A stretch of 64,000 nt of DNA from contig NZ_FOWW01000008.1 in assembly GCF_900115565.1 (NCBI RefSeq), positions 62,001 to 126,000 on the forward strand, in the 5' to 3' direction. The position numbers were made by a program, and so were the translations under genes. Source of the DNA: Amycolatopsis arida. Its GTDB lineage: Bacteria; Actinomycetota; Actinomycetes; Mycobacteriales; Pseudonocardiaceae. The notes under the pieces are model-generated. The model worked only from the letters and a program-made list of their open reading frames with translations, searched no databases and had not been told where the DNA came from. Positions 24,586-33,921 of this stretch are shown piece after piece. How positions within the stretch are numbered: the first letter of the stretch is position 1; each line of letters opens with the position of its first letter.

Positions 24586-25695
24586 ATGACGAACATCGAG
24601 ACCACCGTGACCACCGCGGCCACCGACACCACCGACACCACCGACACCACCGGCCTCGGCGAGATCGACCGCGGCGGGGCGAGGGTCAGCGTCGACGACA
24701 AGGCGATGATCAACGCCAGGGCCGACGTGAACCAGCTGCTGCCGCTGAAGTACCGCTGGGCGTGGGAGAAGTACCTGGCCGGGTGCAGCAACCACTGGAT
24801 GCCGACCGAGGTCGGGATGCAGGCCGACATCGCGCTGTGGAAGTCACCGGACGGGCTCACCGAGGACGAGCGGCTGATGCTGAAGCGCAACCTGGGCTTC
24901 TTCGCGACGGCCGAGTCGCTGGTGGCGAACAACATCGTGCTGGCGGTGTACCGGCACATCACCAATCCGGAGTGCCGGCAGTACCTGCTGCGCCAGGCGT
25001 TCGAGGAGGCGGTGCACACGCACACCTTCCAGTACATCTGCGAGAGCCTCGGCCTCGACGAGGGCGAGCTGTTCAACATGTACCGGGAGGTGCCGTCGAT
25101 CGCCGACAAGGACGCGTGGGCGCTGCGGTACACCCGGAACCTGGAGAACCCGGACTTCGCCACCGGGACCGCCGAGGCCGACCAGGACTTCCTGCGCGAC
25201 CTCGTGGCGTTCTACGTGGTGTTCGAGGGCATGTGGTTCTACACCGGGTTCGCGCAGATCCTGTCGCTGGGTCGGCGGAACAAGATGGTCGGCATCGCCG
25301 AGCAGTACCAGTACATCCTGCGCGACGAGTCGATCCACCTGAACTTCGGCATCGACTGCATCAATCAGATCAAGCTCGAGAACCCGCACCTGTGGACCCC
25401 CGAGTTCCAGCAGGAGGTGCGGCGGATGCTCACCGAGGCGTGCGAGCTGGAGGTGGCCTACGCGCGGGACACCATGCCGCGCGGGATGTTCGGCCTGTCG
25501 GCGCCGCTGTGCGAGCAGTACATGCACTTCATCACCGATCGGCGCGCGCAGCAGCTCGGCCTGGCGCCGATCTTCGGTGAGGAGACCAACCCGTTCCCCT
25601 GGATGTCGGAGGCCATGGACCTGAAGAAGGAGAAGAACTTCTTCGAGACCAGGGTCATCGAGTACCAGACCGGCGGCACCCTCGACTGGGACTGA
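24586..25695 (+). CDS. nrdB: Ribonucleotide reductase beta subunit, class Ic (Mn/Fe, no tyrosyl radical)
   Basis: A 369-residue ferritin-like radical subunit. Metal ligands by position: E110, E141, H144, E214, E248, H251. The residue three turns after the first histidine that carries the tyrosyl radical in E. coli (Y122) is phenylalanine here ([10 protein letters not shown]148), and the first ligand is glutamate instead of aspartate. These two changes define the chlamydial class Ic subunit, which uses a Mn(IV)/Fe(III) cofactor; the C-terminal half also follows the chlamydial protein closely ([45 protein letters not shown]). The N terminus has a Thr/Asp repeat ([10 protein letters not shown]) from three 9-bp repeats. 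It starts 11 nt after nrdA. Confidence 0.95.
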   Translation: MTNIETTVTTAATDTTDTTDTTGLGEIDRGGARVSVDDKAMINARADVNQLLPLKYRWAWEKYLAGCSNHWMPTEVGMQADIALWKSPDGLTEDERLMLKRNLGFFATAESLVANNIVLAVYRHITNPECRQYLLRQAFEEAVHTHTFQYICESLGLDEGELFNMYREVPSIADKDAWALRYTRNLENPDFATGTAEADQDFLRDLVAFYVVFEGMWFYTGFAQILSLGRRNKMVGIAEQYQYILRDESIHLNFGIDCINQIKLENPHLWTPEFQQEVRRMLTEACELEVAYARDTMPRGMFGLSAPLCEQYMHFITDRRAQQLGLAPIFGEETNPFPWMSEAMDLKKEKNFFETRVIEYQTGGTLDWD

Positions 25696-25697
25696 GG

Positions 25698-25777
25698 TGT
25701 CGCGGGGGCGACCCCCGCAGGCCCCACGGTGCTGGAGTGTTGCGGGGGCGACCCCCGCAGACCCCACGGTGCGGCTC
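25698..25777 (+). terminator. Tandemly duplicated stem-loop after nrdB
   Basis: Two copies of a 40-bp unit (25698-25737 and 25738-25777), each holding the hairpin GCGGGGGCGACCCCCGC (25702-25718, 25742-25758; 7-bp stem, 3-nt loop) followed by CCCCACGGTGC. Directly behind the nrdB stop codon, so a duplicated terminator is likely. Confidence 0.7.
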
Positions 25778-25831
25778 CGTCACCTTGGCGAGCGCTGGGC
25801 ACGACAGTGGGGACCAGCGAGGGTCGCCCAA

Positions 25832-26101
25832 CCGCGAGATCTACGTTCAGAACAGCGAGACCTACGGGCCGGGACAGCGAGAGCCGGGGGGGCCCGAGCA
25901 GGAGTTCGCTGTCGGGATCCCTTGTGGCGCAGCCACTCCCCCTCCCCACCCCGATCCGGAGCCGCCTCGCGGTCGACACGATCGAGCTCCGGGGCGGGGA
26001 CCACAGACCCCCACGGGTGGCTCCCGCACGCGCCCCGGCCTGACCGGGGACTTCGGCACCCCGAACGTAGCTCTCGCCATCCTGAACGTAGATCTCGCGG
26101 G
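25832..26101. repeat. Inverted 21-bp-period repeats (class GCGAGATCTACGTTC) flanking a gene-free stretch
   Basis: The 531 bp between nrdB and metE hold no gene. Units beginning GCGAGATCTACGTTC run on the plus strand at 25834-25876 and on the minus strand at about 26041-26100 with a 21-bp step. The outermost 19 bp (25832-25850 and 26082-26100) are exact inverted repeats. The 200 bp between them are featureless apart from GC-rich runs. The rest up to metE contains only the metE upstream region. Confidence 0.85.
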
Positions 26102-26226
26102 TCTCAGTGGGTGAGAGAGTGCCCGCACGGAGAAGTTGATCACTAGGCTCGACCGTGTCGGAGGTCCTTCGGCGTGGCCGGGCCGCTTCCCGGTGCCACG
26201 CGGTGATCGAGCACCTGGGGAGGCGT

Positions 26227-28542
26227 ATGAGCGAGCAGCGCGTCGGCAGCACCGTCCTCGGCTACCCACGGATCGGCCCGAACCGGGAGCTCAAGCGCGC
26301 CGTGGAGGGCTACTGGGCCGGCAGGGTCGACGAGGGGGAGCTGTCCAGGGTCGCCCGGCGGCTACGGCTGGACACGTGGCGGGGGCTGGCCGCCGCCGGG
26401 CTCGACAGCGTCCCGAGCAACACCTTCTCCTACTACGACCACGTGCTCGACACCACCGCGCTGCTCGGCGCACTGCCCGCGCGGTTCACCGACCTCGACC
26501 TGTCCACACTGGACACCTACTTCGCCGCGGCGCGGGGCGTCCCACACGCCCCCGCGCTGGAGATGACGAAGTGGTTCGACACCAACTACCACTACCTGGT
26601 GCCGGAGCTGGGCCCGGACACCACGTTCACCCTCGCCGAGCGCAAGCCGCTCGACGAGTACCGGGAGGCGAAGGCGGCCGGCGTCGAGACCCGCCCGGTG
26701 CTGCTCGGCCCGGTCACCTACCTGCTGCTGGCCAAGCCGGCCCCCGGCGCGTCGGCCGGCTTCCGGCCGCTGGACCTGCTCGACGCCGTCCTGCCGGTCT
26801 ACGCCGAGCTGCTGGGCGCCCTCGCCGAGGCCGGCGCCGACTGGGTCCAGCTCGACGAGCCCGCGTTCGCCGCCGACCGCACCCCCGCCGAGCTCGCCGA
26901 GCTCGAGCGCGCCTACGCGACCCTCGGCGGCCGGCGGGACCGGCCGCGGTTGCTGGTCGCCGGCTACCTCGGCGCGCTCGGCGACGCGCTGGGCGTGCTC
27001 GCCCGCTCCCCGGTCGAGGCGCTGGCGCTGGACCTCGTGTCCGACCCGGCGGCGGTCGACCAGGTCGCCGGCACCGCGGCGGCGAAGGACAACGCGCTGA
27101 AGGGCAAGGAAGTGGTCGCCGGCGTCGTCGACGGGCGCAACGTGTGGCGCACCGACGTCGACGCCGCGCTGGCGACCCTCGCCCGGCTGCGGGACACCGC
27201 CGCCCCAGAGATCTCAGTGGGCGTGGGCACGTCCTGCTCCCTGCTGCACGTGCCCTACGACGTCTCCGCGGAGACCGGGCTCGACGAGCGACTGCGCGGC
27301 TGGCTCTCCTTCGCCGAGCAGAAGGTCGCCGAGGTGGTGCTCCTCGGCCGTGCGCTGCGGGCTGGCGCCGGCGCGGTCGCCGGCGAGCTGGCCACCGCCC
27401 GCGCGGCCACCCGCGACCGGGCGAGCGCCGGGCAGCTCCGCGACCCCCGGGTCCGCGACCGGCTGGCCGCGCTCCGCCCCGAGGACGCCACCCGGACCGA
27501 CCACGCGCGGCGGGTCGCCGCCCAGCGCGCGTCCCTGGACCTGCCGCTCCTGCCGACGACGACGATCGGCTCCTTCCCGCAGACCGCCGAGGTGCGGCGG
27601 CTGCGTGCGGCGCACCGGGCCAGCCGGGTCGACGCGACCGAGTACCGCGCGGCCATGCGGGCCGAGATCGAGCGGGTGATCCGGCTGCAGGAGGACCTCG
27701 GCCTCGACGTGCTGGTGCACGGAGAGCCGGAACGCAACGACATGGTGCAGTACTTCGCCGAGCAGCTCACCGGCTTCGCCACCACGGAGCACGGGTGGGT
27801 GCAGTCGTACGGGACGCGCTGCGTGCGCCCGCCGATCCTGTACGGCGACGTGTCCCGCCCCGCGCCGATGACCGTGGAGTGGGCGACGTTCGCGCAGTCG
27901 CTCACCGACCGGCCGGTGAAGGGCATGCTCACCGGCCCGGTCACCATGCTCGCTTGGTCGTTCGTCCGGGACGACCAGCCGCTCGCCGACACCGCGCGGC
28001 AGGTGGCGCTGGCCGTGCGCGACGAGGTGCACGATCTGGAGGCCGCCGGCATTCGGGTCATCCAGGTCGACGAGCCGGCGCTACGGGAGGGGCTGCCGCT
28101 GCGCCGGGAACGGCACGCCGAGTACCTCGGTTGGGCGGTGGCGGCGTTCCGGTTGACGACCGCCGGCGTTGCCGACGGCACGCAGGTCCACACGCACATG
28201 TGCTACGCGGAGTTCGGCGACATCCTGCCGGCGGTCGAGTCGATCGACGTGGACGTCATCAGTGTCGAGGCGGCCCGCTCCCGGATGGAGGTGCTCGGCG
28301 ACCTGGCCGAGTCCGGCTTCTCCCGCGCCGTCGGCCCCGGGGTCCACGACATCCACTCCCCACGGGTGCCCGACGTCGAGGAGATCACCGAACTGCTGCG
28401 CACCGCGCTGGAGGTGGTGTCGGCCGACCGGCTGTGGGTCAACCCGGACTGCGGGCTGAAGACCCGCGGCTACGCCGAGGTCGAGCCCGCGCTGCGCAAC
28501 CTCGTCGCGGCCGCCCGTGCGCTGCGTCCCACGGTCGGCTGA
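26227..28542 (+). CDS. metE: Cobalamin-independent methionine synthase (5-methyltetrahydropteroyltriglutamate--homocysteine S-methyltransferase)
   Basis: A 771-residue enzyme of normal length with two barrel domains. N-terminal: [36 protein letters not shown]-terminal: [26 protein letters not shown], and zinc ligands in [11 protein letters not shown] (His, Cys) and [10 protein letters not shown] (Cys). Catalyses the last step of methionine synthesis without B12. The ATG at 26227 follows GGGGAGG; another in-frame GTG upstream at 26155 would add unconserved residues. No riboswitch was recognisable in the short leader. Not in an operon with neighbours. Confidence 0.95.
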   Translation: MSEQRVGSTVLGYPRIGPNRELKRAVEGYWAGRVDEGELSRVARRLRLDTWRGLAAAGLDSVPSNTFSYYDHVLDTTALLGALPARFTDLDLSTLDTYFAAARGVPHAPALEMTKWFDTNYHYLVPELGPDTTFTLAERKPLDEYREAKAAGVETRPVLLGPVTYLLLAKPAPGASAGFRPLDLLDAVLPVYAELLGALAEAGADWVQLDEPAFAADRTPAELAELERAYATLGGRRDRPRLLVAGYLGALGDALGVLARSPVEALALDLVSDPAAVDQVAGTAAAKDNALKGKEVVAGVVDGRNVWRTDVDAALATLARLRDTAAPEISVGVGTSCSLLHVPYDVSAETGLDERLRGWLSFAEQKVAEVVLLGRALRAGAGAVAGELATARAATRDRASAGQLRDPRVRDRLAALRPEDATRTDHARRVAAQRASLDLPLLPTTTIGSFPQTAEVRRLRAAHRASRVDATEYRAAMRAEIERVIRLQEDLGLDVLVHGEPERNDMVQYFAEQLTGFATTEHGWVQSYGTRCVRPPILYGDVSRPAPMTVEWATFAQSLTDRPVKGMLTGPVTMLAWSFVRDDQPLADTARQVALAVRDEVHDLEAAGIRVIQVDEPALREGLPLRRERHAEYLGWAVAAFRLTTAGVADGTQVHTHMCYAEFGDILPAVESIDVDVISVEAARSRMEVLGDLAESGFSRAVGPGVHDIHSPRVPDVEEITELLRTALEVVSADRLWVNPDCGLKTRGYAEVEPALRNLVAAARALRPTVG

Positions 28543-28627
28543 ACCCATCCCACCCTCTTGTCACATTGCCAACAGTGCGGCACCGTGGAGGACGACGGGA
28601 CACTCTCGACGCGGAGAGGCGGCGAGC

Positions 28628-30139
28628 ATGGCACGCACGGTCGGCAAGGTGGCGAGCTCGCTCCGCGAGCGCGTTCCCGCGCTCTCCCTCCCCGGCGCCG
28701 TCGACAAGGTGGCCGACTCCCTCCGCGAGCACGTCCCCCCGCTCACCGCGCTGCCCCTGCCGCAGGCGGTCGACCAGCGCTGGCTCGACCTCCGCTGGCC
28801 GGTGCGGGAGCTGGCGCCACCGCCCTCCGGCAGCGGGCTCGCGCCCGTGCTCGGCGACGCCGGCCCACCGCTGGTCGGGCACGCACTGGAGTCCATGCGG
28901 TTCGGCGTCGACTACGCCCTGCGCCGCTACGAGCTGTTCGGCCCGGTGTCCTGGATGGGTGCCTTCGGCCAGCGGATCGTCTTCCTGACCGGGCCGGATG
29001 CCACCCAGGTCGCGCTGGTGAACAAGGACAAGGCGTTCTCCCAGGCGGGCTGGAAGTTCTTCATCGAGCGGTTCTTCGACCGCGGCCTGATGCTGCTCGA
29101 CTTCGCCGAGCACCGGGCACACCGCCGGATCATGCAGGAGGCGTTCACCCGCGACCGGCTCGCCGGCTACGTCGACCAGATGGGGCCGACCCTGCGGGCC
29201 GGGGTCACCGGCTGGTCGGGCCAGTCCCGGCCACGGTTGTACTGGCTGCTCAAGCGTCTCACGCTCGACGTGGCCACCCGGGTGTTCATGGGCATGCCCA
29301 GCGGCGTCGAGGCGCGGGAGGTGAACCGCGCGTTCGTGAACGCGGTCCGCGCCGGTACCGCGCTCGTGCGCCACCCCGTTCCCGGTGGCCGCTGGGCGGG
29401 GGGCCTGGCCGGGCGGCGCCGGCTGGAGCGATACTTCGCCGAGAACCTCCCGGCCAAGCGGCGGACCGACGGCGCGGATCTCTTCTCCGCCCTCTGCCAC
29501 GCCAGCACGGAGGACGGCGCACGGTTCACCGACGCCGACGTGGTCAACCACATGATCTTCCTGATGATGGCCGCCCACGACACGTCCACGATCACCAGCA
29601 CCGCGGCCGCCTACTACCTGGCCAAGCATCCCGAGTGGCAGGAGCGGGCCCGGGAGGAGTCGTTGCGGCTCGGTGACGCGCCGCCGGACATCACCGCGCT
29701 GGACGAGCTGCGCACCCTCGACCTGGTGATCCGGGAGTCGTTGCGGCTGGTCGCCCCGGTACCGACGTTGGCCCGCAGGACGGTTCGCGACACCGAGGTG
29801 CTCGGCCACCACATCCCCGCGGACACCCTGGTCGGCGTGGTCCCGGCGATCAACCACTTCGCCCCGGAGTGCTGGACCGACCCGCACCGGTTCGACCCGG
29901 AGCGGTTCGCCGAGGGTCGCCGGGAGGACCGTTCGCACCGGTACGCCTGGATCCCGTTCGGTGGGGGCGCACACAAGTGCATCGGGCTGCACTTCGGCAT
30001 GTTCGAGGTCAAGGCAATCCTGCACGAGATGCTCCGGGCCCACCGGTGGAGCCTGCCGGAGGAGTACACGGTGCGCTGGGACTACGTTTCCCTGCCGGTG
30101 CCGGTCGACGGACTGCCGGTTCGGCTCAACCCACGCTGA
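28628..30139 (+). CDS. Cytochrome P450
   Basis: A 503-residue P450. Visible: I-helix oxygen-activation motif MAAHDTS, K-helix E-S-L-R, PERF-like FDPERF, and the heme loop WIPFGGGAHKCIGLHFG with ligand Cys451. The first 60 residues are amphipathic with two similar LRE-containing segments (SSLRERVPALSLPGAVDKV, DSLREHVPPL), unusual for soluble bacterial P450s and possibly membrane-associating. The length and the GGGAHKCIG form resemble bacterial CYP51/CYP136-like groups that act on sterol or lipid substrates. Electron partners are not encoded nearby. Substrate unknown. Confidence 0.92.
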   Translation: MARTVGKVASSLRERVPALSLPGAVDKVADSLREHVPPLTALPLPQAVDQRWLDLRWPVRELAPPPSGSGLAPVLGDAGPPLVGHALESMRFGVDYALRRYELFGPVSWMGAFGQRIVFLTGPDATQVALVNKDKAFSQAGWKFFIERFFDRGLMLLDFAEHRAHRRIMQEAFTRDRLAGYVDQMGPTLRAGVTGWSGQSRPRLYWLLKRLTLDVATRVFMGMPSGVEAREVNRAFVNAVRAGTALVRHPVPGGRWAGGLAGRRRLERYFAENLPAKRRTDGADLFSALCHASTEDGARFTDADVVNHMIFLMMAAHDTSTITSTAAAYYLAKHPEWQERAREESLRLGDAPPDITALDELRTLDLVIRESLRLVAPVPTLARRTVRDTEVLGHHIPADTLVGVVPAINHFAPECWTDPHRFDPERFAEGRREDRSHRYAWIPFGGGAHKCIGLHFGMFEVKAILHEMLRAHRWSLPEEYTVRWDYVSLPVPVDGLPVRLNPR

Positions 30140-30328
30140 GAGGTTCGGCCCACCCCGTCGACCGAGCGTGATCAACTAGGTACTGATCATCACCCTTTCA
30201 GCCGGTAGACACCCTGCCATTGGCATGATGCCGTGGCATGACTCTCGGCCTACCAGGGCGGGGCACCGGTGCCTACTCTCCGGTACCCCGTCCGACCTGG
30301 CCTTTGTTCCTTCATGAAGGGGTGGAGC

Positions 30329-32167
30329 GTGCCTGAACCTGGTGCGGAACCAGGGTTGGTGGACATCGCCCGGCGCTGGGCGAGCACGTTGGCGGACACG
30401 AAAGGAGTATCCCTTCACCCGGACGTGCTCGAGGACGTCCTCTTGGACGTGGCGCGGGAGTCCCGGGCGCAGGCCGAACGCGCTCGGGAGGCCGCGGTGC
30501 GCCGGTTCACCGCGCTGTACTCGGCCTCGCCCATCGGCATCGCACTGGCCGATCCGGGTGGCGTGATCGTCGAGGCCAACGCCGCGCTGGGCCGCATCCT
30601 CGGCCGCTCCGCCGAGAGTCTGCGCGGCATCCCGATCCCCAGCCTCGGCTCCGCGGACCGGGACATCAACTCGCTGCGGCTCGGCGTGCGGGAGCTGGTC
30701 GAGCACACCCTGCCGCACTACCGGGAGCGGATGCGCCTCGAGCACGTCGACGGTCCACTGTGGGTACACGCGACGCTCGCGCCGCTGCCCGGCGACCACG
30801 AGGGCCGGGTCTACCCGGTGCTGATGGTCGAGGACATCAACGAGCTGCACCTGCTGCAGGAGACGCTGCGGCACCAGAACCTGCACGACCCGCTCACCGG
30901 GCTGCCGAACGCCTCGCAGTTCAGCGCGAAGCTGGAGGCCGCGGTGTCCGCCGGCGAGGACCAGGTCGCGCTGGTCTACCTCGACATCGACGGCTTCAAG
31001 GTCGTCAACGACGGGCTCGGGTACGAGGTCGGCAACCAGGTACTCCGCGGCGTGGCGCACAAGCTCACCTCGGTGTTCCACGAGCACGACGCGTTCGTCG
31101 CCCGGCTCACCGGTGACGGGTTCGCGGTGCTGCTGCACGGCCGGTTCACCGCCACCGAGGTGGTGAACCTGGTCCAGCACGCGTTCGACGAGCTCGCGGA
31201 GCCGATGTACGTGGACGGGCACGGCGTCGGGGTGAGCGCGAGCGCCGGCATCGTCGTCCGCCCTGCCGCCGACACCCACCGCGAGGTCCTCCGGGCCGCG
31301 GAGATCACGTTGCATCGCGCCAAGGAGGCCGGCAAGGCGCAGTGGGTGCTGCACGACCCGGAGCTCGACGCCCGCAGCCGGACCCGGTATCGGATCGGCG
31401 CGGTGCTCGCCGGCGCGCTGGAGAACGGCGAGTTCGAGCTGCTCTACCAGCCGACCGTGAAGCTGGCCGATCCGAGCGAGCTGGCCGCGGTGAACGCCGG
31501 GCTGCGGTGGAACCATCCGGAGTTCGGCGAGCTCGACTCCGAGGAGTTCTACCCGCTCGCCGAGACCACCGGGATGACCGTGCCGCTCGGCCGGTGGCTG
31601 CTCGCCGAGGCGCTCGCGGCGACGGCCCGCTGGCGGGAGCGGTTCGGCGATCGGGCGCCGGAGGTCTGCGTGCGGCTGCCGAACCGGCTCGCCATCGACC
31701 CGGACCTGGTGCTGCTGGTCAAGGAGCAGCTCGACCGCCACAACCTGCCGGGACAGGCGCTGCGGCTGTGCACGGACGGGCCGTCGGTGCTGGACCCGCG
31801 CGGCGAGGTGATGGACTCGCTGGCGGTGCTCGCCGAGCTGGGCGCCACCATGGTGCTGACCGTGTCCGGCACCGCCGACCTGGAGCTGATCCCGTCGCAC
31901 CAGCTACCGGTGCGGCACGTCATCCTCAGCGGCGCGGTGGTCGACGCGCTCGCCGAGCACGACGACGAGGTGGCCAGCCGGCACCTGCGACACCTGATCG
32001 AGCGTGGCCGGGAGCTGGGCCTGCGGATCGGCGCCGAGGGCGTCCGCAACCGCGAGCACGCGGCGCGGCTGCACCGGCTCGGCGTGCTCGCCGCCCGTGG
32101 TCCGTTCGTCACCGAGGCCGCGACCGGCGACGCCATCGACGAGCTGATCGCCCAGCACGCCCGGTGA
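30329..32167 (+). CDS. PAS-GGDEF-EAL protein with degenerate catalytic motifs
   Basis: About 612 residues: an N-terminal helical segment, a PAS domain (about 55-165; FTALYSASPIGIALADPGGVIVE begins it), a GGDEF domain (about 190-345; HDPLTGLPN, LDIDGFKVVND), and an EAL domain (about 360-610). The GGDEF active loop reads TGDGF instead of GG(D/E)EF, and the EAL signature reads N-A-G in VNAGLRWNHPEFGELDSEEF, with further acid losses. Both activities are probably lost, so it may be a c-di-GMP or GTP sensor/regulator. Start chosen at GTG 30329 (AAGGGG six nt upstream); ATG 30314 is the alternative. Followed 100 bp later by a PrxQ gene. Confidence 0.88.
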   Translation: MPEPGAEPGLVDIARRWASTLADTKGVSLHPDVLEDVLLDVARESRAQAERAREAAVRRFTALYSASPIGIALADPGGVIVEANAALGRILGRSAESLRGIPIPSLGSADRDINSLRLGVRELVEHTLPHYRERMRLEHVDGPLWVHATLAPLPGDHEGRVYPVLMVEDINELHLLQETLRHQNLHDPLTGLPNASQFSAKLEAAVSAGEDQVALVYLDIDGFKVVNDGLGYEVGNQVLRGVAHKLTSVFHEHDAFVARLTGDGFAVLLHGRFTATEVVNLVQHAFDELAEPMYVDGHGVGVSASAGIVVRPAADTHREVLRAAEITLHRAKEAGKAQWVLHDPELDARSRTRYRIGAVLAGALENGEFELLYQPTVKLADPSELAAVNAGLRWNHPEFGELDSEEFYPLAETTGMTVPLGRWLLAEALAATARWRERFGDRAPEVCVRLPNRLAIDPDLVLLVKEQLDRHNLPGQALRLCTDGPSVLDPRGEVMDSLAVLAELGATMVLTVSGTADLELIPSHQLPVRHVILSGAVVDALAEHDDEVASRHLRHLIERGRELGLRIGAEGVRNREHAARLHRLGVLAARGPFVTEAATGDAIDELIAQHAR

Positions 32168-32267
32168 GCTGGGACCCCGGAAGGTCGGCACTCCGTGACG
32201 ACCGGCAGGATCACCCATGGACGCAGGACACGCCAACCGCGACCGGACCGGTCGGGAAGGGACGCCG

Positions 32268-32726
32268 ATGAAGCAGGGTGACCGCGCGCCGGACTTCACG
32301 CTGCCCGACGAGAGCGGGCAACCACGCTCGCTGTCCGCCCTGCTGGAGGCCGGCCCGGTGGTGCTGTTCTTCTACCCGGCGGCGATGACGCCGGGGTGCA
32401 CGGCCGAGAGCTGCCACTTCCGCGACCTGGCGGCCGAGTTCGGCGAGGTCGGCGCGCAGCGGGTCGGGATCAGCCCGGACCCGGTGGACAAGCAGCGTGC
32501 CTTCGCCAGCACGCACGGCTTCGACTTCCCGCTGCTGTCCGACCCCGACGGCGCGGTGGCGAGCCAGTTCGGCGTGCGGCGTCGCTTCGGCCCGCTGCTC
32601 ACCCGCCGGCACACCTTCGTCATCGACACCGACCGCACGGTGCTCGAGGTGATCAAGAGCGAGTTGCGGATGAGCGCGCACGCCGACCGCGCCCTCGAGG
32701 TGCTCCGCGGCCGCACCCGCTCCTGA
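32268..32726 (+). CDS. bcp: Peroxiredoxin, PrxQ/BCP type
   Basis: A 152-residue thiol peroxidase: APDFTLPDESGQPRSL, FYPAAMTPGCTAESCHFRDL with the peroxidatic cysteine and a resolving cysteine five residues on (C-T-A-E-S-C), and ISPDPVDKQRAFASTHGFDFPLLSD. Reduces hydroperoxides with thioredoxin or mycoredoxin electrons in the cytoplasm. The proline-rich FYP-A-A-M-T-P-G deviates slightly from FYPKDxTPGCT. ATG 32268 has GGAAGGG; an ATG at 32217 is possible but adds unconserved residues. A 21-bp-period repeat array follows 2 bp behind the stop. Confidence 0.92.
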   Translation: MKQGDRAPDFTLPDESGQPRSLSALLEAGPVVLFFYPAAMTPGCTAESCHFRDLAAEFGEVGAQRVGISPDPVDKQRAFASTHGFDFPLLSDPDGAVASQFGVRRRFGPLLTRRHTFVIDTDRTVLEVIKSELRMSAHADRALEVLRGRTRS

Positions 32727-32728
32727 TC

Positions 32729-32812
32729 GCGAGAGCTACGTTCGAGACCGCGACATCGTCGTTGGGGACCGCGAGTTCTCCGTTCGGTACGGCGAGTTCG
32801 GCTTTCGGGCGC
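32729..32812 (+). repeat. Four 21-bp units (class GCGAG...ACGTTCG) after the peroxiredoxin gene
   Basis: Units start at 32729, 32750, 32771 and 32792; each begins GCGA and carries a GTTC/GTTG-like centre and a G-A-C-C or T-A-C-G end. The period is exactly 21 bp although the units have diverged. Between 32813 and the next gene at 33028 I see nothing recognisable. Confidence 0.8.
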
Positions 32813-33027
32813 GGTGTCCGGGCCCGCACGGCGGCGACGGAGCCTTCCGCCACCGCCGCCCGCTGGCTAGGGTCGGCGAACGAAGGCCGTGCCGGCGCGC
32901 CGGTTCCACCACTGCGGCCCGCACCGCGCCGGCCCGCGCCGCACGACAGCCTCGTCCCACGGCCGGCCCGGCCACTCGCCGCCGCGGCCCTCCGACCGAC
33001 CCATCACTCGAGCGGGAGGTACCCGGC

Positions 33028-33729
33028 ATGGATCAGCACGCGCTCCGTCAGCGGTTCGCGACACTCACCACGGCCCACCTGGCCGACGGCTGCCTCCGGA
33101 CCGGGGTCCCGGTGCGCTGCGCCGCGCTGCGGTCCGTGGTGCCGGGTGGGCGCCTGGCCGGGCGCGCCCTGCCCGCCCGCCACGTCGGCAGCGTCGACGT
33201 CTTCCTCGAGGCGTTCGGCGGGGCCGAGCCGGGCGACGTGCTGGTGGTCGACAACGGCGGCCGCCGCGACGAGGCCTGCGTGGGCGACCTCGCCGTGCTC
33301 GAGGCGCGCGCGGCGGGCCTGTCCGGCGTGGTGATCTGGGGCCTGCACCGCGACACCGCCGACATCCGCGCGATCGGGCTGCCGGTGTTCAGCCTGGGTG
33401 CCCTGCCGACCGGCCCGCTGCGCCTCGACCCGCGGCCGGCGGACGCGCTGGAGTCCGCCGGCGTCGCCGACGTCACGGTGACCCGCGCCGACCTGGTCTT
33501 CGCCGACGACGACGGTGTGCTCGCCGTGCCGGCCGACCGGGCCGACGACGTCCTCACCACGGCCGAGCGAATCCGGGACACCGAGCGCCAGCAGGCCGAC
33601 CGGATCCGCGCCGGCGAGCCACTGCGCACGCAGGTGCGGTTCGACGCCTACCTCGCCGAGCGCCGGCGGCGGCCGGAGCTGACCTTCCGCGAGCACCTGC
33701 GCGCCGTCGGCGGTGCCATCGAGGAGTAG
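33028..33729 (+). CDS. RraA-like protein / HMG-CHA aldolase family
   Basis: A 233-residue protein of the RraA fold: TTAHLADGCLRTGVPVR at the N terminus, GDVLVVDNGGRRDEACVGDLA, GVVIWGLHRDTADIRAIGLPVF, and VFADDDGVLAVPADRADDVL. The R-D-T and D-D-D-G-V segments are the substrate/metal region of 4-hydroxy-4-methyl-2-oxoglutarate/4-carboxy-4-hydroxy-2-oxoadipate aldolases; true RraA, the RNase E inhibitor, is shorter and lacks the long C-terminal helix seen here. Aldolase or decarboxylase activity is therefore more likely than RNase inhibition. ATG 33028 follows GGGAGG. Confidence 0.82.
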   Translation: MDQHALRQRFATLTTAHLADGCLRTGVPVRCAALRSVVPGGRLAGRALPARHVGSVDVFLEAFGGAEPGDVLVVDNGGRRDEACVGDLAVLEARAAGLSGVVIWGLHRDTADIRAIGLPVFSLGALPTGPLRLDPRPADALESAGVADVTVTRADLVFADDDGVLAVPADRADDVLTTAERIRDTERQQADRIRAGEPLRTQVRFDAYLAERRRRPELTFREHLRAVGGAIEE

Positions 33730-33735
33730 TCGACC

Positions 33736-33815
33736 GCGAGTTCGCCCGCCACGTCGCTGTGTTTGCCGCTCACGCCGCCGCGTCGGCCCTTCGCGACGGC
33801 GCGTCGACCGCCCGC
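33736..33815 (+). repeat. Degenerate 21-bp-period repeat (class GTGTTCGCC) between convergent genes
   Basis: Four diverged units (about 33736, 33757, 33778, 33799) share a G-T-T/C-x-G-C-C centre and a C-G-C-G or C-A-C-G near the end. Lies between RraA-like (+) and LCP (-) genes; the remaining ~100 bp hold nothing recognisable. Confidence 0.6.
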
Positions 33816-33921
33816 GGCCTACCCGGGTGCACGGGAAGCGCGACGCGTCGGCCGCCCAAACGGTGCCGAGGACGAGGCCCGCCCGGGCGCGTCCCCGGCG
33901 GCCCTCCCTACGCCCCGGGTC

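Noticed and set aside
24586-25695. Ordinary class Ia/Ib ribonucleotide reductase beta subunit or R2lox oxidase
   Set aside because: The phenylalanine at the radical position and glutamate as first ligand exclude Ia/Ib, and an intact nrdA partner plus the conserved C-terminal tail argue against R2lox.
25832-26226. Cobalamin or SAM riboswitch before metE
   Set aside because: The region is occupied by inverted 21-bp repeats, and none of the conserved riboswitch segments is visible.
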